From Thozetella sp. PMI_491 (Eukaryota; Ascomycota; Sordariomycetes; Chaetosphaeriales; Chaetosphaeriaceae), in assembly GCA_021432635.1 (NCBI GenBank), contig MU270018.1, positions 1,428,796 to 1,492,795 of the forward strand: DNA of 64,000 bases. The letters run 5' to 3'. The position numbers and the translations under genes are program-made. Positions 55,934 to 64,000 of this stretch are shown here, one piece after another. The first letter of the stretch is position 1. Each line of letters begins with the position of its first letter. The notes under the pieces were generated by a model that saw only the letters and a list, made by a program, of their open reading frames with translations, did no database searches and had not been told where the DNA came from.

Positions 55934-58158
55934 GCTGGTGGCGCTGGAGGCGAGGCCTTAGCTTGGAGTCGCAAAACACCAGGAGGAGCGCGAGAGGAGC
56001 GGGAGGTACGGAGGGTAAGAGGGAGTGAGGGAAGGGGGGGGGGGGAGGTAGAGACGACCCGAGACACGGGGAGAGAGAGGGTCAATAAGAGGGCGCCGGC
56101 GACCGCGCAACAGGATGAGCTCGGCCGGGGAGGACGCGACATGAGTGGTGGGATCGAGATTGATTCACCTGGCCCGCTGGGACCATGGTAGGCCGGGGTC
56201 GGCTTGAGATGAACTATACTCCACACTCGGGGGAGTTGGGGTAGATCTGCATGGGGAAGCTGGGATGCGCGAGGACCGCTACTGGCTCGGTTCCTCGCGG
56301 TGAACATGTGGTGACCCCGTGCGGGCAGTAGACGGCCTATGGGGCACGAGGCGGCAAGTCTAGGAAAACTTGGAAGGTGGAATTCGCGTGAGGCACATGC
56401 GGTGTGACCACCGACCAGGGGAGCACTTGTTCAGGACCCCGCCGGGTTCACGATCTCCTCATTTGCTCGGCTGTCTCTGGCGAGCTGGCCGATGCTCCGC
56501 TTACGTCCCACCTCGACTTGGCTGGGTCGGGGGTGGTAGTGAGAGGTCGCTAGTGGAGGCGGGGATCCTGGGACTGGGAGGAGATGCATGCACTGACCTT
56601 GGTACCGGAACTGCCTGTGTGCTGGCGATGGCGCGGCCGGAGGCAACTCGGTCCTACAGCTCGGGGTCTTGCGATCGTCGGGTTGTGGGAGTCACCCTCC
56701 TGTTAGAGTATAGACTGTCTCGCTGTATAGCTGGGGCGATCCGAAGGATTTGGAGAAAGTCCCGCCCAGGGAGTGAGTCTCAAGCTGAGATTCCGTCATC
56801 AATCCTGTCTCGGGTCCGCCTACGGCTGGCTAATACATACCGGCGTGTCTTTCGTGTCTTTGCGTCGCGTGTCTGGCCCTTCTGTTCTACTCGGTGGCTT
56901 CTCTCCCCTTGCCGGCTCGTCGGCTCACTCGGGATTCGAGCGCGTCCAAACGTGGCCGCCTCGCCGCCCCCTTTACACTTTCTTGCCGCTCGGCTCTGGC
57001 CTGGCTAGGTCCCTGGTCCCAACGGCGCTGGGCTAGCACACGGCAGCAGCGGCGTTTCCCCCTGGTGGCCTTCGGAGAAAAACAAAAAAAAAAATCGAAT
57101 GACGTCGCATGAAGGCGCCGCTAAGAAGTTTAGACAATGGTAATTGGAGCGGGAGTGGCTTTTTGGCGCCTTGCAGGGGGGCTAGTCTGCCGAACAAGAT
57201 GCGGGGTTTTAGCTCCACAGAGAGCACCCGATCCTTCCCCCGACTTGGCATCGCCTAGGCAAACATGAGGGGATTTATCGGGGTACGAAGCCCTTCTTGC
57301 TTCCGGCTTCTGGGGAAATGCCGGCCGGCAGACAGCGCGTTGTTGGCGACTGCCCAGCAGCAGCGGACGCCCAGAGGAACGTTATATGCCAACCAGACCG
57401 TCGGTTTCCTTTTGCTCACCTCGATACTACTACACCTTACATACAGTCCCTGCCTCACCTAGGTAAATATCTAGATAGATGCCCTCGCCAAGTCTTGGCT
57501 GATTGGAATCAGTTCGCGGGCGCTGTGAACTATGCAGGTTCCTGCAGCCCAAGAGTCGGTGGCTTGCCACACATGCTTCGAGCACAGAAGGGGGCGGGGG
57601 AATGGCCTCACCGACCTTGGGTGAGGGATCTTCCACCCCTGCTTGCATGTTTAGTGTTCTCCCCTTCCAACCAATTTCCGAACATCTCAGGCTCTGCCCC
57701 TCCCCCGGGCCACAACACTGCAAAAGTGCAAGGCCGTGGCTTCTCAGCGAAGCGAGCCCCGAAGGGCGGACCATGGAGTAGATGGCCTGTTGAAGGCTTG
57801 TGCTCCGATAGCCTCTACTACGCAGTAAGAACTATGGTAAGTGCCTAGGTCCCTATTTAATTACCCGCAATCCGGAAGCGACCTCTGTCGGGTAGCCGGC
57901 CGGCTGTATGCCAGGAGAAGCGGCGAGCCCATAACAGAAGAGGGCGGCGATAAGTGCAGACGGGGCGAGTGAGGCAATGCACGCCGGCCAGTTATCCGGT
58001 AGATATCGTCGCTGCAGAGGAGGTTGGAGCAACCCCTCAAAGACGGGTCTGCGCAGTATTTTCGCTCGGTACTTTAGGCCCCGACAGGGTAGGACTGGCT
58101 GTAAGGCAGCGGTCCCCTCAGCATAAACAAAGGCAAAATAGGAAATACATGTGGCCCT
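55934..58158. other. Intergenic region between the epimerase and LeuRS genes
   Basis: About 2.2 kb. It includes a 12-G run (56034-56045), probably within the epimerase leader, CT-rich stretches at about 56870-57000, and TACCTAGGT-like motifs near 57458 and 57845. The longest frame (56370-57008, +) is Arg/Cys-rich without motif. No gene is recognised. Confidence 0.45.
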
Positions 58159-61100
58159 CTATACGTTAACAAATTCGATGGACGGCACTCCCGGCTCTGG
58201 TTCCTTCACAGCCGCCGGGATCTCTGACACGTGCCCGGTGGCATACTCCACGACGCCTCCGGATTCCCCTTGAGCAGCCCCTCCCTGCACATACACCTTC
58301 ACACCTTGGAGCTTCGGGACGGTGGCCCGCAGCACTGGCTCCAGCATCATCAGCACCTCCACCTCGTCGAATTCGAGTGTCCGATCCAGCACGTCCTCCA
58401 TCGCCTCTCCGGCGTCGAGCTTTCGCTTGAGCTCCTGTATGAACGGCATGGCCCTCTTCCTCTCGGCCCCGTCGAACCGCCTCGCCGTCTCGTTCAGGTC
58501 GAGGGCCCCGGCCTCAAGCATTTCCCTGACCACCTCGATGCATCGGCTCTGCCATGCGGGCCAGGTACTAGCGACGTAGAGGTGGAGAGCCTTGCCCGCG
58601 CTCGTATCGAAGGTTCCCAACTTGCCCTTAGCTTTGCGCTTTTGCAGCCGTGAGCTAGTAGTCTGGATTCGCGCGGACGTCGTTTTGATGTAATCAGAAA
58701 TTGACTGCAAGACTTTGCTGGGCGTGGGCGGTGATGAAAACCTCGCCGTTTGTATGGAAGAAGGCTTCACAGAGCACGAATCAGCTACTGGTGTCGCGGG
58801 GTGAGGGAAAGCATGAAGCTTAATACCTTCTTCAACACGTCTCTCCATATATACTCGGCCCAGTGCGGCGCAATGACAGCGATCATAAGGGCTTGTGACT
58901 CAACATAGCGCCGGACACAGTCCTGATGCATCCCCATGCCCGCCGCCAAGGTAGCGGCTCGATAGCTGTCACGGGCAGACATGAAGTCGTAGAAGCCCGA
59001 TCTCAAAGCCGCCTTGAAGTTCATCCTGCTTAGGTCGTTAGCCTGCCCGTGGACTCGGTGTGCTTCAAAGCCAATGCTCACGCGCTGTATTCTCGAATCG
59101 TCTCATCCATCAGAGCGTTCAAGTCGTTCTCGAACAGCTCGTCCCACAAAACCTTTGTCCCGGATCGTTGAATCGAGTCTGCGTTACCGGGCTTCTCTAC
59201 TTCCCGCACGTTGCCATATTCTTCCTCTGCCTGAAGGATCCGGGCGTGAGTGATCACGGCCTCAGACCACCTCCTCAGCTCGTAGAGCTTCAATATGGCC
59301 GCATTGGCCGTGGCCTCTTCAAAATTCGCATCATCCACGCCGTCGCCGCCATCTGCGAGCGCGATTCGGATGGAGTCCGCGCCAAACTTTTCGATAGCAG
59401 TGGTCAGCGCCAAAAAGTTACCTTTGCTCTTGCTCATCTTCTCCCCGTTTAGGACGACGTGCCCGTTGAGACGGATCGCTTTGGGGAGATACTGGGGCGC
59501 CTTCTCCCCCCAGATAGCCTGGTGGATATAGAGGAAGAATACCAGGTGATTGTTGATCAGCTCCTTTCCGCTGACTCGGATGTCGAGAGGATACCAGTAG
59601 GTGAACTCCCGACGCATGGCCTCGAGAATAGGGGTACTAATTTCGCTCTCTGGAGCATCGCCCAGAGCGAATACATAGTCCCAGACCTCGTCAGTCATCT
59701 GAGGCGCCATGATGTTGCCGATGCCCGGCTCTTTCCCGTAAATATCCGAATGAAGATAGTGGGCGATAGTGCCATACGCCATATATATAGTTGAGTCCGA
59801 CAAGCTCTCGACGAGCTGGGAATCGTCCCATGGCAGCTTCGTGCCGAGACCATACTGGCGACTCAGAGGCCACTCATTCATCCAGCCGAGGGTTGATTCG
59901 AGCGCGTTCTTTGTTGCTGCAGTGAAACTGTTGAATCCAAGCCCGTCGGCCCCGACTATATGATTCAAGGTCTGTGTTTTCCACTCTTCATCAGTGCCGT
60001 ACGTCAAGTACCACTGGTCTAAGAAGGCGGCTACACATTCGTCTCCAGAGCGAGATACAACGGCACTCTCAGGCTCGCAGTACACGAAAGCATTGCCTGA
60101 GTCTAAGAGCTGCTGTCGGACTAGCGGCTTAGCCTCCTGCACCTTCTTTCCCGCAAAGTCTCCGTAGATCATAGTGCCCTGGAAGTAGCCAATCTTGTAC
60201 GCCACTTCCTTGGCCTCGGCCAACTGGCCATCCCTAGGTGAGTTAATCTTCATCCTCTGGACCACGGTCGGCGCAATGGTGTCGCCGTATTCCGGAGTGT
60301 CGATGATAGGTAGAATGTCGGAACACACCCATCCTGGATGGAGGCCATAGAAGGCTGCCTTTTTGGCCAACTCCAAAGTCATAGTGTAATCGTCAGGGCT
60401 GTCAGACGGAACAGAGGTGACTACTCCTGTACCTTTGGACTCCTTGATTGTATCCATCGGGAGGACGTAAACTTCGCCCTTGAAGCTGAGAGGAGCCTCC
60501 ACGAGGGTGCCAATGATGTCTGACCCCGAGATCTCCATGACCTTTGGGGCAGTTCCCCACTGCGGAAATATACCCTGGAATGCCATGTTCCGGGCGGCTC
60601 TATCCGTGACCAGGTAGAAGACCATCTCGGAGACCTGGAAGACGCCGTATGTGATCGTGGTGGAGACGAACAAATTGGTCTGCCCATACATCGTCTCGGG
60701 CCGGAGGGTAGCGGCCACCAAGAAGATGCTTGCACCGCTCGGGAAGTTGCTGGCTGACACAGCGGACTGGGCCTGGTTACACCACCGCTTCACTTTACAG
60801 CTCACGGCCGTATACTCTTGCACCAGGACGCCTTCTCCGGACGAACGGTCGTGATCAAGGCACGGTTGGCCGTCTTTGGGTGAGTAGACCGTGTACCGCT
60901 TCCCAAACCGGATCTTGCCCGTATCTTTCAGGCGTCGCATCTGCCAGCGAACGAAGGAATCATAGTACGCATTAACCTCTGTCGTGATGAAGCTGCGACG
61001 CCAGTCAATGGCACAGCCGAACTGGACAAGACCGTCTTTCCACGCCTGAGGAAAGTGATAAAGCCAATGGTTCGCATCGGCAAACTTGTGGATCTCCTCG

Positions 61101-61909
61101 CGAGGAATCCCCATCGAGAGCATGACCTGAAATTGATACTTGGCATCGCCCTTCTTCATGGCTGCCTTGCCTAGAGGTATGTTAGCGGGAGCTGATCGGA
61201 CTGTCTTGGCCAGCAATCGAATTTATACTCTTCTTCTCGTTCGTAAACTTGGTGAAATCTTCCTTCTGGCGTACGACCTTGGCTGTCTGAATGGCCTGGT
61301 CATCGCTGTAACCCTCAAAGTTCTTCCCAAACAAGGCGATTTCGTTTACAAGCATATCGGCGCAGGCCTTGATAGGCATCCCCGTAGCATGGAATCCCTG
61401 AGGATACAAAGTATTCTTCCCCTGGGCCCGGGCCACCCGAGTAGCGAACTCAACCTTGGACACGGTAAATGCATGGCCAAGGTGAGGAGTACCATTGACA
61501 TATCTAGACGCCGTCAGGGTTGCGCTGGAGATGGGAGAGGAGCGTAGGTTGTAGTGGTGGTGCTTACGGGTATGCCATCGTACCTATTGTCTGTTAGATG
61601 GATCGAGGCCTAGCAGTCAGGTATTCAAGCACCAAGGAGCAACGGGTTACCATAGAACTTGGGAAAGCTGGCCGCTAGCTCCTCAGGAGTCACCGATCCC
61701 ATGGGGAATTCGGCGCACGACGGCGCACTGGACTCGAATGCCTTTTCATCCTGCCAGAGCTTTTGGTACTTCTTCTCGGTTGCCGAAAGAACATCTCTTT
61801 TCTCGGTCTATTTTATGTTTGTCAGTAAACGCAAGGTATCACAAGCTGGTGTGGTTCAACTTGCGTTCTCGATCTTCATCGTCTCCCGTGACTCGCCGTC
61901 GGCTGCCAT
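58159..61909 (-). CDS. Leucyl-tRNA synthetase, eukaryotic cytosolic type
   Basis: Class I synthetase that charges leucine onto tRNA-Leu. It has 1128 residues in seven exons: 61909-61865, 61807-61651, 61583-61568 (16 nt), 61503-61229, 61170-59082, 59025-58827 and 58764-58159. The first intron begins with GC, not GT (AAC|GCAAGT), and ends in TAG. Catalytic marks are [16 protein letters not shown] (HIGH-type, about 74-89) and EKMSKSKGN (about 740). The editing domain is present, with [12 protein letters not shown] and [16 protein letters not shown] intact. The anticodon-binding part begins at [15 protein letters not shown], with [20 protein letters not shown] at the end of that region. Length is normal, but many positions differ from the wording usual for fungal cytosolic LeuRS, and six introns is many, so this may be a second, divergent copy. 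No mitochondrial presequence is visible. Confidence 0.92.
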
Positions 61910-61986
61910 GGCTATCGTTCCAATGAAGTGTAGATGCAAAGTACGAGGAAGGCTCACAACAATCAATTGTATTCGAGTTATTCATT

Positions 61987-62002
61987 GGGGGGGGGGGGGG
62001 GG
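61987..62002 (+). repeat. G homopolymer, 16 bases
   Basis: Uninterrupted run of 16 G on the + strand, about 80 bases upstream of the LeuRS start codon. Confidence 0.85.
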
Positions 62003-62142
62003 TTCAAACTCATTTCGATGCCAATTATTTCTGCACCGGGATATTTAATGTTGAGATGGCTTAGGGGATCTGAGTCAATAATGATTGTATATGGTGACTC
62101 AAACAACCCCTGGCGGCAATGGATGCAGAGCTGATGTTAACC

Positions 62143-62156
62143 GGGGGGGGGGGGGG
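62143..62156 (+). repeat. G homopolymer, about 14 bases
   Basis: Second run of G about 140 bases from the first, in the same intergenic region and on the same strand. Confidence 0.8.
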
Positions 62157-62587
62157 CCTGCAGGAGCCTTGCAGAAAGCAGCACTGTTTTAGAGGGATAA
62201 AAAGGGGATCGTTCTCGCGTCACTAGTACCGGCTGAACAGCTTACGGAGTGTATCCAACGCGGATAGAAATTGGGCCGTCGCTTCCAAGGATAGAGGGAC
62301 GGAGAGTCATGACCAACCATTGTCTAAAGAGAGTCAAAAACATAGCAGTGGATTGATATCAATCTACAACTCGGAATTCCAAAGCCAATACGCATCCGCG
62401 AATCAATTAGATAGGTACATGCCCACCCACCGTCGACAATGCAAGATGAGCTAGGGTCCTTCTCTGCCTCGTTCCTCGAAGCTCGCATGGTCTTCTTACC
62501 ACGCACGAGTGGGATTTATGGGTGCTGACTTGACACGGAAGTCGATCCAGAGGGGTCGAGGTTGCTGGTTACTCTGCCGAAGCGTGT

Positions 62588-63982
62588 TTACGCATCGATC
62601 AGGCTCCCCTCCTGCGGAGCCGTATCCCGAGTGTCCTTGGTGGGCGCCTTGCCCTTGCCCTTGCGTTCTGACGTCCGCGAATAATACTCGTCAATGATGT
62701 CCTTCGGGATACGGTTGAGCATGTCCTTGCGGTAGATACGCAGGAGGCTCCAGGCGAGGTCGAGCGACTCATAGATCGTGCGACCCTCGTACGGGCCCTG
62801 GTTGATGAAGGTGCGCTCGAACTTGTCAAGGAACTCGAGCGAAAGCTTGTCCTCGGGCGACAGGGCCTCCTCGCCGACCACGGCCTTCATCGCGGCCGCG
62901 TCACGGCCCACAGCGTACTTGGCGTACAGCTGGTTGGACACATCACCATGGTCCTCGCGGGTCATGCCCTCGCCGATCGCAGACTTCATGAGACGAGAGA
63001 GCGACGGCAACACGTTGATGGGCGGGTAGATGTTGCGGCTGTACAGACCACGGTCGACGAAGATCTGGCCCTCCGTGATGTATCCTGTCAAGTCCGGGAT
63101 GGGGTGCGTGATGTCGTCGTTCGGCATGGTCAGGATAGGAATCTGCGTGATGGATCCATTGCGCCCAGCGACACGACCAGCTCGCTCGTAGATAGTCGAC
63201 AGATCAGTGTACATGTAACCGGGGAAACCACGACGACCCGGCACTTCTTCTCGGGCCGCCGAGACCTCACGGAGAGCATCGCAGTAGGCGGACAGGTCCG
63301 TGAGAATGACAAGGACGTGCTTCTCAAGCTGGTAGGCGTAGTATTCGGCGGTCGTGAGGGCGAGACGCGGGGTGATGATGCGCTCGATTCTGCGCTTTTG
63401 TCAGCGACATCCCCGCGGGAGGCGACCTAGGGGGACTTACGTAGGATCATTGGCGAGGTTGAGGAAGAGTGTCGTGCGCTCCAAGCTGCCGTTCTCCTCG
63501 AAGTCGCGGGTGAAGAAGCGGGCCGTTTCCAGGTTGACACCCATGGCAGCGAAGACAATCGAGAAGTTCTCCTCATGACCGTCGTGAACACTCTTGCTAG
63601 TGACGCCCTCGCGCTTCACCAAGCCGGCTTGCCGGCAAATCTGAGCAGCAATCTCGTTGTGCGGGAGACCGGCAGCAGAGAAGATGGGGATCTTTTGGCC
63701 ACGCGCGATCGAGTTCATGGTGTCGATGGCCGAAATACCGGTTGAGATCATTTCTTCGGGGTAGACCTAAAGCGGATCAGCGAGCTTGGTTGTCGGCGAC
63801 GGGATCGCAGGAGAGCTCACGCGAGAATAGGGGTTGATGGGACTGCCGTTGATGTCCAAGAACTCCTCAGCAAGCACCTTCGGGCCCTTGTCGATCGCTC
63901 GTCCTGAACCGTCAAAGATGCGCCCCAGCATATCCTCTGAGACGCCGAGCTTCAGGCTTTGCCCGGTCAACTCGACCCTCGT
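62588..63982 (-). CDS. VMA2: V-type proton ATPase catalytic-sector subunit B, C-terminal part (gene runs off the right edge)
   Basis: Non-catalytic nucleotide-binding subunit of the V1 sector of the vacuolar proton pump. The visible exons are 63982-63821, 63766-63441 and 63389-62588, giving 429 residues of an expected 510 or so. An intron with a CTAAC branch site occupies the last 18 bases of the window, so the N-terminal exons lie outside. Family marks are [90 protein letters not shown] and [12 protein letters not shown]. The C-terminus is a Lys/Gly-rich variable tail ending in GSLIDA. Splice phases agree across all three exons. It is divided from LeuRS by about 680 bases and is transcribed in the same direction. 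Confidence 0.96.
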
Positions 63983-64000
63983 CTAGGAGCTCGTTAGCCC

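Larger units (their letters stand above)
61910..62587. other. Intergenic region between LeuRS and V-ATPase B genes
   Basis: Contains two G homopolymers (listed separately). The rest is AT-richer and without open frames of note. Confidence 0.5.

Noticed and set aside
56370-57008. 212-codon frame in the region between the epimerase and LeuRS genes
   Set aside because: Arg/Cys/Gly-rich with no motif and overlapped by other random frames on both strands.
58765-58848. Reading frame continuing from [12 protein letters not shown] into the last LeuRS exon
   Set aside because: The frame does not join in phase to exon 6. The acceptor at 58765 gives DVLKK joined to PSSIQ, as in other fungal LeuRS.

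Overview
This window looks like nuclear DNA of a filamentous ascomycete, most likely a Sordariomycete and plausibly Sordariales. Coding regions are GC-rich with many G/C third positions. Introns are short (about 50-140 nt) with GTNNGN donors and CTAAC/CTGAC branch sites. Proteins read most like fungal orthologues: Tom1/HUWE1, Gyp5, Dph1, Ctf8 and an Sfl1-type HSF factor. The genus is not determined. Exon boundaries were worked out by hand from splice signals and reading phase; all multi-exon genes listed close in frame.

Layout. 1-5081: gene-free sequence with an assembly gap inside a poly-C tract, then a long CT-rich stretch that may be the leader of an Sfl1-like regulator (5082-7040, +). 7757-8572 (-) is a basic protein resembling DUF3245. 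9141-10948 (-) is a cytochrome P450 with a 50-base pure G run upstream. 12795-14399 (+) is mitochondrial succinyl-CoA ligase beta. 15181-15651 (-) is a small membrane protein. 18485-20668 (-) is an F-box protein. 23729-26728 (+) is a Gyp5-type TBC Rab-GAP. 26729-30738 is poor in genes, partly AT-rich, and holds a decayed lectin-like beta-propeller relic. 30739-31489 (-) is RPS8. 32527-44967 (-) is a 4025-residue Tom1/HUWE1 HECT E3 ligase, the dominant gene. 46241-46924 is a terminal-inverted-repeat foldback element built from GATC-bearing short repeats in opposed arrays. 47599-63982 is a dense housekeeping block: PRPP synthetase, RPS6, Dph1, Ctf8, a secreted aldose 1-epimerase, a leucyl-tRNA synthetase, and the C-terminal part of V-ATPase subunit B, which runs off the right edge.

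There is no operon or evident biosynthetic cluster. Several products belong to translation (RPS8, RPS6, Dph1 for eEF2 diphthamide, LeuRS), and Tom1 is known in yeast to act on surplus ribosomal proteins, but adjacency here is probably ordinary fungal gene order. The most unusual items are the foldback element at 46.2-46.9 kb, the divergent multi-intron LeuRS with a GC-AG intron and a 16-nt microexon, the lectin relic in AT-rich DNA, the strand-biased G homopolymers, and a recurring TACCTAGGTA-like palindrome in intergenic DNA.
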